Shown: positions 10,881 through 23,920 of the stretch, in pieces
Layout of the letters: every line of letters begins with the position of its first letter
Numbering within the stretch: position 1 is the first letter of the stretch
Origin: Canna indica
Taxonomy: Eukaryota; Streptophyta; Magnoliopsida; Zingiberales; Cannaceae
DNA length: 64,000 nucleotides
NCBI GenBank assembly: GCA_034359265.1
Contig: CP136896.1
Location: forward strand, 34,834,001-34,898,000
Direction of reading: 5' to 3'
Position numbers and translations under genes: made by a program
The notes under the pieces: generated by a model
What the model was told of the DNA's origin: nothing
What the model saw: the letters and a program-made list of their open reading frames with translations, nothing else
Database searches by the model: none

Positions 10881-12174
10881 ATAACTCGATTAACAACTTC
10901 TCCCATCACAGTGAATGTTCTGGAGTCGCTCGGGACTCAGATTACAGGGCGTTTCGAGCCGATACCCCGAAGTTCAATCAGTTGGCTTCGTTCAAGATTC
11001 TATTCAAAAAATCGTGCAATTCTGTGCATTAGTCTGTCAAAAATAACTCGATTAACAACTTCTCCCATCGCAGTGAATGTTCTGGAGTCGCTCGAGACTC
11101 TGATTACAGGGCGTTTCGAGCCGATACCCCGAAGTTCAATCAGTCTGCTTCATTCAAGATTCGATTCGAAAAATAGTGCAATTCTGTGCATTAGTCTGTC
11201 AAGAATAACTCGATTAACAACTTCTCCCATCGCAGTGAATGTTCTGGAGTCGCTCGGTACTCAGATTACTGGGCGTTTCGAGCCGATACCCCGAAGTTCA
11301 ATCAGTCGGCCTCGTTCAAAATCAATTTGAAAAATCGTGCAATTCTTTGCATTAGTCTGTCAAAAATAACTCGATTAACAACTTCTCCCATCACAGTGAA
11401 TGTTCTGGAGTCGCTCGGGACTCAGATTACAGGGCGTTTCGAGCCGATACCCCGAAGTTCAATCAGTCTGCTTCGTTCAAGATTCTATTCGAAAAATAGA
11501 GCAATTCTGTGCATTAGTCTGTCGAGAATAACTCGATTAACAACTTCTCCCATCACAGTGAATGTTCTGGAGTCGCTCGGTACTCAGATTACAGGGCGTT
11601 TCGAGCGGATACCCCGAAGTTCAATCAGTTGGCTTTGTTCAAGATTCTATTCGAAAAATCATGCAATTCTTTGCATTTGTCTGTCAAAAATAACTCAATT
11701 AACAACTTCTCCCATCATAGTTAATGTTCTGGAGTCGCTCGGGACTCAGATTACAGGACATTTCGAGCCGATACCCCGAAGTTCAATCAGTTGGCTTTGT
11801 TCAAGATTCTATTCGAAAAATCGTGCAATTCTGTGCATTAGTCTGTCAAAAATAACTCGATTAACAACTTCTCCCATCGCAGTGAATGTTTTGGAGTCGC
11901 TCGGGACTCTGATTACTGGGCGTTTCGAGCCGATACCCCGAAGTTCAATCAGTCTGCTTCGTTCAAGATTCGATTCGAAAAATAGTGCAATTCTGTGCAT
12001 TAGTCTGTCAAGAATAACTCGATTAACAACTTCTCCCATCGCAGTGAATGTTCTGGAGTCGCTCGGTACTCAGATTACTGGGCGTTTCGAGCCGATACCC
12101 CGAAGTTCAATCAGTCGGCCTCGTTCAAAATCAATTCGAAAAATCGTGCAATTCTTTGCATTAGTCTGTCAAAA
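10881..12174. repeat. Higher-order repeat, 8-mer of 1294 bp, copy 1
   Basis: Order H-E-F-G-I-C2-E-F. H has TTCAAAAAATCG and E has GCTCGAGACTC, both shared with copy 2. The I monomer is a three-way mix: GGTACTC start, GAGCGG, then TTGGCTTT with CATGCAATTC and GCATTTGTC. Five adjacent 162-bp monomers (G-I-C2-E plus flank) give the longest spurious open frame of the window, 283 codons at 11327-12178. Confidence 0.9.
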
Positions 12175-13468
12175 ATAACTCGATTAACAACTTCTCCCAT
12201 CACAGTGAATGTTCTGGAGTCGCTCGGGACTCAGATTACAGGGCGTTTCGAGCCGATACCCCGAAGTTCAATCAGTTGGCTTCGTTCAAGATTCTATTCA
12301 AAAAATCGTGCAATTCTGTGCATTAGTCTGTCAAAAATAACTCGATTAACAACTTCTCCCATCGCAGTGAATGTTCTGGAGTCGCTCGAGACTCTGATTA
12401 CAGGGCGTTTCGAGCCGATACCCCGAAGTTCAATCAGTCTGCTTCATTCAAGATTCGATTCGAAAAATAGTGCAATTCTGTGCATTAGTCTGTCAAGAAT
12501 AACTCGATTAACAACTTCTCCCATCGCAGTGAATGTTCTGGAGTCGCTCGGTACTCAGATTACTGGGCGTTTCGAGCCGATACCCCGAAGTTCAATCAGT
12601 CGGCCTCGTTCAAAATCAATTTGAAAAATCGTGCAATTCTTTGCATTAGTCTGTCAAAAATAACTCGATTAACAACTTCTCCCATCACAGTGAATGTTCT
12701 GGAGTCGCTCGGGACTCAGATTACAGGGCGTTTCGAGCCGATACCCCGAAGTTCAATCAGTCTGCTTCGTTCAAGATTCTATTCGAAAAATAGAGCAATT
12801 CTGTGCATTAGTCTGTCGAGAATAACTCGATTAACAACTTCTCCCATCACAGTGAATGTTCTGGAGTCGCTCGGTACTCAGATTACAGGGCGTTTCGAGC
12901 GGATACCCCGAAGTTCAATCAGTTGGCTTTGTTCAAGATTCTATTCGAAAAATCATGCAATTCTTTGCATTTGTCTGTCAAAAATAACTCAATTAACAAC
13001 TTCTCCCATCATAGTTAATGTTCTGGAGTCGCTCGGGACTCAGATTACAGGACATTTCGAGCCGATACCCCGAAGTTCAATCAGTTGGCTTTGTTCAAGA
13101 TTCTATTCGAAAAATCGTGCAATTCTGTGCATTAGTCTGTCAAAAATAACTCGATTAACAACTTCTCCCATCGCAGTGAATGTTTTGGAGTCGCTCGGGA
13201 CTCTGATTACTGGGCGTTTCGAGCCGATACCCCGAAGTTCAATCAGTCTGCTTCGTTCAAGATTCGATTCGAAAAATAGTGCAATTCTGTGCATTAGTCT
13301 GTCAAGAATAACTCGATTAACAACTTCTCCCATCGCAGTGAATGTTCTGGAGTCGCTCGGTACTCAGATTACTGGGCGTTTCGAGCCGATACCCCGAAGT
13401 TCAATCAGTCGGCCTCGTTCAAAATCAATTCGAAAAATCGTGCAATTCTTTGCATTAGTCTGTCAAAA
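12175..13468. repeat. Higher-order repeat, 8-mer of 1294 bp, copy 2
   Basis: Same eight monomers at an offset of exactly 1294 bp, with no difference noticed by eye. The next H (13469) instead reads TTCAAAAAATCATG, the form used in the 2.54-kb 16-mer, so the 8-mer duplication ends at that boundary. Confidence 0.9.
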
Positions 13469-16012
13469 ATAACTCGATTAACAACTTCTCCCATCACAGT
13501 GAATGTTCTGGAGTCGCTCGGGACTCAGATTACAGGGCGTTTCGAGCCGATACCCCGAAGTTCAATCAGTTGGCTTCGTTCAAGATTCTATTCAAAAAAT
13601 CATGCAATTCTGTGCATTAGTCTGTCAAAAATAACTCGATTAACAACTTCTCCCATCGCAGTGAATGTTCTGGAGTCGCTCGGGACTCTGATTACAGGGC
13701 GTTTCGAGCCGATACCCCGAAGTTCAATCAGTCTGCTTCATTCAAGATTCGATTTGAAAAATAGTGCAATTCTGTGCATTAGTCTGTCAAGAATAACTCG
13801 ATTAACAACTTCTCCCATCGCAGTGAATGTTCTGGAGTCGCTCGGTACTCAGATTACTGGGCGTTTCGAGCCGATACCCCGAAGTTCAATCAGTCGGCCT
13901 CGTTCAAAATCAATTTGAAAAATCGTGCAATTCTTTGCATTAGTCTGTCAAAAATAACTCGATTAACAACTTCTCCCATCACAGTGAATGTTCTGGAGTC
14001 GCTCGGGACTCAGATTACAGGGCGTTTCGAGCCGATACCCCGAAGTTCAATCAGTTGGCTTTGTTCAAGATTCTATTCGAAAAATCGTGCAATTCTGTGC
14101 ATTAGTCTGTCAAAAATTACTCGATTAACAACTTCTCCCATCGCAGTGAATGTTCTGGAGTCGCTCGGGACTCAGATTACAGGGCGTTTCGAGCGGATAC
14201 CCCGAAGTTTAATCAGTCGGCATCGTTCAAGATCTATTCGAAAAATCATGCAATTCTTTGCATTAGTCTGTCAAAAATAACTCGATTAACAACTTCTCCC
14301 ATCATAGTTAATGTTCTGGAGTCGCTCGGGACTCAGATTACAGGGCGTTTCGAGCCGATACCCCGAAGTTCAATCAGTTGGCTTTGTTCAAGATTCTATT
14401 CGAAAAATCGTGCAATTCTGTGCATTAGTCTGTCAAAAATTACTCGATTAACAACTTCTCCCATCGCAGTGAATGTTCTGGAGTCGCTCGGGACTCAGAT
14501 TACAGGGCGTTTCGAGCGGATACCCCGAAGTTTAATCAGTCGGCATCGTTCAAGATCTATTCGAAAAATCATGCAATTCTTTGCATTTGTCTGTCAAAAA
14601 TAACTCAATTAACAACTTCTCCCATCATAGTTAATGTTCTGGAGTCGCTCGGGACTCAGATTACAGGGCGTTTCGAGCCGATACCCCGAAGTTCAATCAG
14701 TTGGCTTCGTTCAAGATTCTATTCGAAAAATCGTGCAATTCTGTGCATTAGTCTGTCAAAAATAACTCGATTAACAACTTCTCCCATCGCAGTGAATGTT
14801 CTGGAGTCGCTCGGGACTCTGATTACAGGGCGTTTCGAGCCGATACCCCGAAGTTCAATCAGTCTGCTTCGTTCAAGATTCGATTCGAAAAATAGTGCAA
14901 TTCTGTGCATTAGTCTGTCAAGAATAACTCGATTAACAACTTCTCCCATCGCAGTGAATGTTCTGGAGTCGCTCGGTACTCAGATTACTGGGCGTTTCGA
15001 GCCGATACCCCGAAGTTCAATCAGTCGGCCTCGTTCAAAATCAATTTGAAAAATCGTGCAATTCTTTGCATTAGTCTGTCAAAAATAACTCGATTAACAA
15101 CTTCTCCCATCACAGTGAATGTTCTGGAGTCGCTCGGGACTCAGATTACAGGGCGTTTCGAGCCGATACCCCGAAGTTCAATCAGTCTGCTTCGTTCAAG
15201 ATTCTATTCAAAAAATAGAGCAATTCTGTGCATTAGTCTGTCGAGAATAACTCGATTAACAACTTCTCCCATCACAGTGAATGTTCTGGAGTCGCTCGGT
15301 ACTCAGATTACTGGGTGTTTCGAGCCGATACCCCGAAGTTCAATCAGTCGGCCTCGTTCAAAATCAATTACTCGATTAACAACTTCTCCCATCGCAGTGA
15401 ATGTTCTGGAGTCGCTCGGGACTCAGATTACAGGGCGTTTCGAGCGGATACCCCGAAGTTTAATCAGTCGGCATCGTTCAAGATCTATTCGAAAAATCAT
15501 GCAATTCTTTGCATTAGTGTGTCAAAAATAACTCGATTAACAACTTCTCCCATCATAGTTAATGTTCTGGAGTCGCTCGGGACTCAGATTACAGGACATT
15601 TCGAGCCGATACCCCGAAGTTCAATCAGTTGGCTTTGTTCAAGATTCTATTCGAAAAATCGTGCAATTCTGTGCATTAGTCTGTCAAAAATAACTCGATT
15701 AACAACTTCTCCCATCGCAGTGAATGTTTTGGAGTCGCTCGGGACTCTGATTACTGGGCGTTCCGAGCCGATACCCCGAAGTTCAATCAGTCTGCTTCGT
15801 TCAAGATTCGATTCGAAAAATAGTGCAATTCTGTGCATTAGTCTGTCAAGAATAACTCGATTAACAACTTCTCCCATCGCAGTGAATGTTCTGGAGTCGC
15901 TCGGTACTCAGATTACTGGGCGTTTCGAGCCGATACCCCGAAGTTCAATCAGTCGGCCTCGTTCAAAATCAATTCGAAAAATCGTGCAATTCTTTGCATT
16001 AGTCTGTCAAAA
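13469..16012. repeat. 16-mer of 2544 bp, copy 4 (rotated)
   Basis: H-E-F-C-B-C-B-D-E-F-G-At-B-C2-E-F, the same cycle as 5148-7691 starting five monomers later. Private changes include TTCAAAAAATAGAG in G and GTTCCGAGCC in the second E. It lies about 5 kb from the other copies, separated by J-A3 and 1294-bp units, so older and newer units are interleaved. Confidence 0.88.
15247..15366. repeat. Truncated 120-bp monomer (At), copy 4
   Basis: Same 41-bp deletion and same flanking B with TTAGTGTGTC, 7555 bp beyond copy 3. Confidence 0.93.
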
Positions 16013-16174
16013 ATAACTCGATTAACAACTTCTCCCATCATAGTTAATGTTCTGGAGTCGCTCGGGACTCAGATTACAGGGCGTTTCGAGCCGATACCCC
16101 GAAGTTCAATCAGTTGGCTTTGTTCAAGATTCTATTCGAAAAATCGTGCAATTCTGTGCATTAGTCTGTCAAAA
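16013..16174. repeat. Single C monomer at unit junction
   Basis: One ordinary C monomer (CATAGTTAATG, TTGGCTTT) joins the rotated 16-mer to the J-A3 unit at 16175. The join is in monomer register. Confidence 0.8.
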
Positions 16175-18597
16175 ATAACTCGATTAACAACTTCTCCCAT
16201 CGCAGTGAATGTTCTGGAGTCGCTCGGTACTCAGATTACTGGGCGTTTCGAGCTGATACCCCGAAGTTCAATCAGTCGGCATCGTTCAAGATCTATTAGA
16301 AAAATCATGCAATTCTTTGCATTAGTCTGTCAAAAATAACTCGATTAACAACTTCTCACATCACAGTGAATGTTCTGGAGTCGCTCGGTACTCAGATTAC
16401 TGGGTGTTTCGAGCCGATACCCCGAAGTTCAATCAGTCGGCCTCGTTCAAAATCAATTCGAAAAATCGTGCAATTCTTTGCATTAGTCTGTCAAAAATAA
16501 CTCGATTAACAACTTCTCCCATCACAGTGAATGTTCTGGAGTCGCTCGGGACTCAGATTACAGGGCGTTTCGAGCGGATACCCCGAAGTTTAATCAGTCG
16601 GCATCGTTCAAGATCTATTCGAAAAATCATGCAATTCTTTGCATTAGTCTGTCAAAAATAACTCGATTAACAACTTCTCCCATCATAGTTAATGTTCTGG
16701 AGTCGCTCGGGACTCAGATTACAGGGCGTTTCGAGCCGATACCCCGAAGTTCAATCAGTTGGCTTTGTTCAAGATTCTATTCGAAAAATCGTGCAATTCT
16801 GTGCATTAGTCTGTCAAAAATAACTCGATTAACAACTTCTCCCATCGCAGTGAATGTTCTGGAGTCGCTCGGGACTCAGATTACAGGGCGTTTCGAGCGG
16901 ATACCCCGAAGTTTAATCAGTCGGCATCGTTCAAGATCTATTCAAAAAATCATGCAATTCTTTGCATTAGTCTGTCAAAAATAACTCGATTAACAACTTG
17001 TCCCATCATAGTTAATGTTCTGGAGTCGCTCGGGACTCAGATTACAGGGCGTTTCGAGCCGATACCCCGAAGTTCAATCAGTTGGCTTCGTTCAAGATTC
17101 TATTCGAAAAATTGTGCAATTCTGTGCATTAGTCTGTCAAAAATAACTCGATTAACAACTTCTCCCATCGCAGTGAATGTTTTGGAGTCGCTCGGGACTC
17201 TGATTACTGGGCGTTTCGAGCCGATACCCCGAAGTTCAATCAGTCTGCTTCGTTCAAGATTCGATTCGAAAAATAGTGCAATTCTGTGCATTAGTCTGTC
17301 AAGAATAACTCGATTAACAACTTCTCCCATCGCAGTGAATGTTCTGGAGTCGCTCGGTACTCAGATTACTGGGCGTTTCGAGCCGATACCCCGAAGTTCA
17401 ATCAGTCGGCCTCGTTCAAAATCAATTCGAAAAATCGTGCAATTCTTTGCATTAGTCTGTCAAAAATAACTCGATTAACAACTTCTCCCATCACAGTGAA
17501 TGTTCTGGAGTCGCTCGGGACTCAGATTACAGGGCGTTTCGAGCCGATACCCCGAAGTTCAATCAGTTGGCTTCGTTCAAGATTCTATTCAAAAAATCGT
17601 GCAATTCTGTGCATTAGTCTGTCAAAAATAACTCGATTAACAACTTCTCCCATCGCAGTGAATGTTCTGGAGTCGCTCGAGACTCTGATTACAGGGCGTT
17701 TCGAGCCGATACCCCGAAGTTCAATCAGTCTGCTTCATTCAAGATTCGATTCGAAAAATAGTGCAATTCTGTGCATTAGTCTGTCAAGAATAACTCGATT
17801 AACAACTTCTCCCATCGCAGTGAATGTTCTGGAGTCGCTCGGTACTCAGATTACTGGGCGTTTCGAGCCGATACCCCGAAGTTCAATCAGTCGGCCTCGT
17901 TCAAAATCAATTTGAAAAATCGTGCAATTCTTTGCATTAGTCTGTCAAAAATAACTCGATTAACAACTTCTCCCATCACAGTGAATGTTCTGGAGTCGCT
18001 CGGGACTCAGATTACAGGGCGTTTCGAGCCGATACCCCGAAGTTCAATCAGTCTGCTTCGTTCAAGATTCTATTCGAAAAATAGAGCAATTCTGTGCATT
18101 AGTCTGTCGAGAATAACTCGATTAACAACTTCTCCCATCACAGTGAATGTTCTGGAGTCGCTCGGTACTCAGATTACAGGGCGTTTCGAGCCGATACCCC
18201 GAAGTTCAATCAGTTGGCTTTGTTCAAGATTCTATTCGAAAAATCGTGCAATTCTGTGCATTAGTCTGTCAAAAATAACTCGATTAACAACTTCTCCCAT
18301 CGCAGTGAATGTTCTGGAGTCGCTCGGGACTCAGATTACAGGGCGTTTCGAGCGGATACCCCGAAGTTTAATCAGTCGGCATCGTTCAAGATCTATTCGA
18401 AAAATCATGCAATTCTTTGCATTAGTCTGTCAAAAATAACTCGATTAACAACTTCTCCCATCATAGTTAATATTCTGGAGTCGCTCGGGACTCAGATTAC
18501 AGGGCGTTTCGAGCCGATACCCCGAAGTTCAATCAGTTGGCTTCGTTCAAGATTCTATTCGAAAAATCGTGCAATTCTGTGCATTAGTCTGTCAAAA
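16175..18597. repeat. Higher-order repeat, 15-mer of 2423 bp, copy 1
   Basis: J-A3-B-C-B-D-E-F-H-E-F-G-I-B-D. It carries GCTCGAGACTC in the second E and ACTTGTCCC in the first D. The last D has a private TAATATTCTGG. Copy 2 starts at 23921. Confidence 0.9.
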
Positions 18598-20533
18598 ATA
18601 ACTCGATTAACAACTTCTCCCATCGCAGTGAATGTTCTGGAGTCGCTCGGTACTCAGATTACTGGGCGTTTCGAGCTGATACCCCGAAGTTCAATCAGTC
18701 GGCATCGTTCAAGATCTATTAGAAAAATCATGCATTTCTTTGCATTAGTCTGTCAAAAATAACTCGATTAACAACTTCTCACATCACAGTGAATGTTCTG
18801 GAGTCGCTCGGTACTCAGATTACTGGGTGTTTCGAGCCGATACCCCGAAGTTCAATCAGTCGGCCTCGTTCAAAATCAATTCGAAAAATCGTGCAATTCT
18901 TTGCATTAGTCTGTCAAAAATAACTCGATTAACAACTTCTCCCATCACAGTGAATGTTCTGGAGTCGCTCGGGACTCAGATTACAGGGCGTTTCGAGCGG
19001 ATACCCCGAAGTTTAATCAGTCGGCATCGTTCAAGATCTATTCGAAAAATCATGCAATTCTTTGCATTAGTCTGTCAAAAATAACTCGATTAACAACTTC
19101 TCCCATCATAGTTAATGTTCTGGAGTCGCTCGGGACTCAGATTACAGGGCGTTTCGAGCCGATACCCCGAAGTTCAATCAGTTGGCTTTGTTCAAGATTC
19201 TATTCGAAAAATCGTGCAATTCTGTGCATTAGTCTGTCAAAAATAACTCGATTAACAACTTCTCCCATCGCAGTGAATGTTCTGGAGTCGCTCGGGACTC
19301 AGATTACAGGGCGTTTCGAGCGGATACCCCGAAGTTTAATCAGTCGGCATCGTTCAAGATCTATTCGAAAAATCATGCAATTCTTTGCATTAGTCTGTCA
19401 AAAATAACTCGATTAACAACTTCTCCCATCATAGTTAATGTTCTGGAGTCGCTCGGGACTCAGATTACAGGGCGTTTCGAGCCGATACCCCGAAGTTCAA
19501 TCAGTTGGCTTCGTTCAAGATTCTATTCGAAAAATCGTGCAATTCTGTGCATTAGTCTGTCAAAAATAACTCGATTAACAACTTCTCCCATCGCAGTGAA
19601 TGTTCTGGAGTCGCTCGGTACTCAGATTACTGGGCGTTTCGAGCTGATACCCCGAAGTTCAATCAGTCGGCATCGTTCAAGATCTATTAGAAAAATCATG
19701 CATTTCTTTGCATTAGTCTGTCAAAAATAACTCGATTAACAACTTCTCACATCACAGTGAATGTTCTGGAGTCGCTCGGTACTCAGATTACTGGGTGTTT
19801 CGAGCCGATACCCCGAAGTTCAATCAGTCGGCCTCGTTCAAAATCAATTCGAAAAATCGTGCAATTCTTTGCATTAGTCTGTCAAAAATAACTCGATTAA
19901 CAACTTCTCCCATCACAGTGAATGTTCTGGAGTCGCTCGGGACTCAGATTATAGGGCGTTTCGAGCGGATACCCCGAAGTTTAATCAGTCGGCATCGTTC
20001 AAGATCTATTCGAAAAATCATGCAATTCTTTGCATTAGTCTGTCAAAAATAACTCGATTAACAACTTCTCCCATCATAGTTAATGTTCTGGAGTCGCTCG
20101 GGACTCAGATTACAGGGCGTTTCGAGCCGATACCCCGAAGTTCAATCAGTTGGCTTTGTTCAAGATTCTATTCGAAAAATCGTGCAATTCTGTGCATTAG
20201 TCTGTCAAAAATAACTCGATTAACAACTTCTCCCATCGCAGTGAATGTTCTGGAGTCGCTCGGGACTCAGATTACAGGGCGTTTCGAGCGGATACCCCGA
20301 AGTTTAATCAGTCGGCATCGTTCAAGATCTATTCAAAAAATCATGCAATTCTTTGCATTAGTCTGTCAAAAATAACTCGATTAACAACTTCTCCCATCAT
20401 AGTTAATGTTCTGGAGTCGCTCGGGACTCAGATTACAGGGCGTTTCGAGCCGATACCCCGTAGTTCAATCAGTTGGCTTCGTTCAAGATTCTATTCGAAA
20501 AATTGTGCAATTCTGTGCATTAGTCTGTCAAAA
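18598..20533. repeat. Two hexamers of 968 bp (J-A3-B-C-B-D)
   Basis: Units at 18598-19565 and 19566-20533. The second differs by GATTATAGGG in its first B, TTCAAAAAATC in its second B and by CCGTAGTTC with AAATTGTGC in its last monomer (the D2 form). The same pair with the same differences recurs at 26344. Confidence 0.92.
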
Positions 20534-21984
20534 ATAACTCGATTAACAACTTCTCCCATCGCAGTGAATGTTCTGGAGTCGCTCGGTACTCAGATTACTG
20601 GGCGTTTCGAGCTGATACCCCGAAGTTCAATCAGTCGGCATCATTCAAGATCTATTAGAAAAATCATGCAATTCTTTGCATTAGTCTGTCAAAAATAACT
20701 CGATTAACAACTTCTCACATCACAGTGAATGTTCTGGAGTCGCTCGGTACTCAGATTACTGGGTGTTTCGAGCCGATACCCCGAAGTTCAATCAGTCGGC
20801 CTCGTTCAAAATCAATTCGAAAAATCGTGCAATTCTTTGCATTAGCCTGTCAAAAATAACTCGATTAACAACTTCTCCCATCACAGTGAATGTTCTGGAG
20901 TCGCTCCGGACTCAGATTACAGGGTGTTTCGAGCGGATACCCCGAAGTTTAATCAGTCGGCATCGTTCAAGATCTATTCGAAAAATCATGCAATTCTTTG
21001 CATTAGTCTGTCAAAAATAACTCGATTAACAACTTCTCCCATCATAGTTAATGTTCTGGAGTCGCTCGGGACTCAGATTACAGGGCGTTTCGAGCCGATA
21101 CCCCGAAGTTCAATCAGTTGGCTTTGTTCAAGATTCTATTCGAAAAATCGTGCAATTCTGTGCATTAGTCTGTCAAAAATAACTCGATTAACAACTTCTC
21201 CCATCGCAGTGAATGTTCTGGAGTCGCTCGGGACTCAGATTACAGGGCGTTTCGAGCGGATACCCCGAAGTTTAATCAGTCGGCATCGTTCAAGATCTAT
21301 TCGAAAAATCATGCAATTCTTTGCATTAGTCTGTCAAAAATAACTCGATTAACAACTTCTCCCATCATAGTTAATGTTCTGGAGTCGCTCGGGACTCAGA
21401 TTACAGGGCGTTTCGAGCCGATACCCCGAAGTTCAATCAGTTGGCTTCGTTCAAGATTCTATTCGAAAAATCGTGCAATTCTGTGCATTAGTCTGTCAAA
21501 AATAACTCGATTAACAACTTCTCCCATCGCAGTGAATGTTCTGGAGTCGCTCGGTACTCAGATTACTGGGCGTTTCAAGCCGATACCCCGAAGTTCAATC
21601 AGTCGGCTTCGTTCAAAATCAATTCGAAAAATCATGCAATTATGTGCATTAGTCTGTCAAAAATAACTCGATTAACAACTTCTCCCATCGCAGTGAATGT
21701 TCGGAGTCGCTCGGTACTCAGATTACTGGGCGTTTCGAACTGATACCCCGATGTTCAATCAGTCGACATCGTTCAAGATCTATTCAAAAAATCATGCAAT
21801 TCTTTGCATTAGTCTGTCAAAAATAACTCGATTAACAACTTCTCCCATCATAGTTAATGTTCTGGAGTCGCTCGGGACTCAGATTACAGGGCGTTTCGAG
21901 CCGATACCCCGTAGTTCAATCAGTTGGCTTCGTTCAAGATTCTATTCGAAAAATTGTGCAATTCTGTGCATTAGTCTGTCAAAA
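20534..21984. repeat. Higher-order repeat, 9-mer of 1451 bp, first copy
   Basis: J-A3-B2-C-B-D-L-K-D2. B2 has CTCCGGACTC and GGGTGTTT. K (21663-21822) is 160 bp because GTTCTGGAGTC has become GTTCGGAGTC, and it holds GTCGAC at 21762-21767. This is the founder-type unit of region III. Confidence 0.9.
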
Positions 21985-23273
21985 ATAACTCGATTAACAA
22001 CTTCTCCCATCGCAGTGAATGTTCTGGAGTCGCTCGGTACTCAGATTACTGGGCGTTTCGAGCTGATACCCCGAAGTTCAATCAGTCGGCATCATTCAAG
22101 ATCTATTAGAAAAATCATGCAATTCTTTGCATTAGTCTGTCAAAAATAACTCGATTAACAACTTCTCACATCACAGTGAATGTTCTGGAGTCGCTCGGTA
22201 CTCAGATTACTGGGTGTTTCGAGCCGATACCCCGAAGTTCAATCAGTCGGCCTCGTTCAAAATCAATTCGAAAAATCGTGCAATTCTTTGCATTAGCCTG
22301 TCAAAAATAACTCGATTAACAACTTCTCCCATCACAGTGAATGTTCTGGAGTCGCTCCGGACTCAGATTACAGGGTGTTTCGAGCGGATACCCCGAAGTT
22401 TAATCAGTCGGCATCGTTCAAGATCTATTCGAAAAATCATGCAATTCTTTGCATTAGTCTGTCAAAAATAACTCGATTAACAACTTCTCCCATCATAGTT
22501 AATGTTCTGGAGTCGCTCGGGACTCAGATTACAGGGCGTTTCGAGCCGATACCCCGAAGTTCAATCAGTTGGCTTTGTTCAAGATTCTATTCGAAAAATC
22601 GTGCAATTCTGTGCATTAGTCTGTCAAAAATAACTCGATTAACAACTTCTCCCATCGCAGTGAATGTTCTGGAGTCGCACGGGACTCAGATTACAGGGCA
22701 TTTCGAGCGGATACCCCGAAGTTTAATCAGTCGGCATCGTTCAAGATCTATTCGAAAAATCATGCAATTCTTTGCATTAGTCTGTCAAAAATAACTCGAT
22801 TAACAACTTCTCCCATCATAGTTAATGTTCTGGAGTCGCTCGGGACTCAGATTACAGGGCGTTTCGAGCCGATACCCCGAAGTTCAATCAGTTGGCTTCG
22901 TTCAAGATTCTATTCGAAAAATCGTGCAATTCTGTGCATTAGTCTGTCAAAAATAACTCGATTAACAACTTCTCCCATCGCAGTGAATGTTCTGGAGTCG
23001 CTCGGTACTCAGATTACTGGGCGTTTCAAGCCGATACCCCGAAGTTCAATCAGTCGGCTTCGTTCAAAATCAATTCGAAAAATCAAGCAATTATGTGCAT
23101 TAGTCTGTCAAAAATAACTCGATTAACAACTTCTCCCATCGCAGTGAATGTTCGGAGTCGCTCGGTACTCAGATTACTGGGCGTTTCGAACTGATACCCC
23201 GATGTTCAATCAGTCGACATCGTTCAAGATCTATTCAAAAAATCATGCAATTCTTTGCATTAGTCTGTCAAAA
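21985..23273. repeat. 9-mer lacking its last monomer (1289 bp)
   Basis: J-A3-B2-C-B-D-L-K, then a break into a D/G chimera. Private or rare marks: the second B has TCGCACGGGAC and GGGCATTTC (shared only with 28925), and L has AAATCAAGC. Confidence 0.87.
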
Positions 23274-23920
23274 ATAACTCGATTAACAACTTCTCCCATC
23301 ATAATTAATGTTCTGGAGTCGCTCGGGACTCAGATTACAGGGCGTTTCGAGCCGATACCCCGAAGTTCAATCAGTCTGCTTCGTTCAAGATTCTATTCGA
23401 AAAATAGAGCAATTCTGTGCATTAGTCTGTCGAGAATAACTCGATTAACAACTTCTCCCATCACAGTGAATGTTCTGGAGTCGCTCGGTACTCAGATTAC
23501 AGGGCGTTTCGAGCCGATACCCCGAAGTTCAATCAGTTGGCTTTGTTCAAGATTCTATTCGAAAAATCGTGCAATTCTGTGCATTAGTCTGTCAAAAATA
23601 ACTCGATTAACAACTTCTCCCATCGCAGTGAATGTTCTGGAGTCGCTCGGGACTCAGATTACAGGGCGTTTCGAGCGGATACCCCGAAGTTTAATCAGTC
23701 GGCATCGTTCAAGATCTATTCGAAAAATCATGCAATTCTTTGCATTAGTCTGTCAAAAATAACTCGATTAACAACTTCTCCCATCATAGTTAATGTTCTG
23801 GAGTCGCTCGGGACTCAGATTACAGGGCGTTTCGAGCCGATACCCCGAAGTTCAATCAGTTGGCTTCGTTCAAGATTCTATTCGAAAAATCGTGCAATTC
23901 TGTGCATTAGTCTGTCAAAA
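23274..23920. repeat. Chimeric D/G monomer plus I-B-D (647 bp)
   Basis: The monomer at 23274-23435 begins as D (CATAATTAATG, a private form) and ends as G (TCTGCTTC, TAGAGC, GTCGAGAA), so the exchange lies between about 23310 and 23380. It rejoins the region-I style path I-B-D and leads into the second 15-mer. Confidence 0.85.

Noticed and set aside
11327..12178. 283-codon open frame, and many shorter plus-strand frames, as possible repeat-protein genes
   Set aside because: They exist only where 162-bp monomers stack, break at every 161-bp monomer, overlap each other in several frames, have no distinct upstream region and recur across the array with the period of the satellite.
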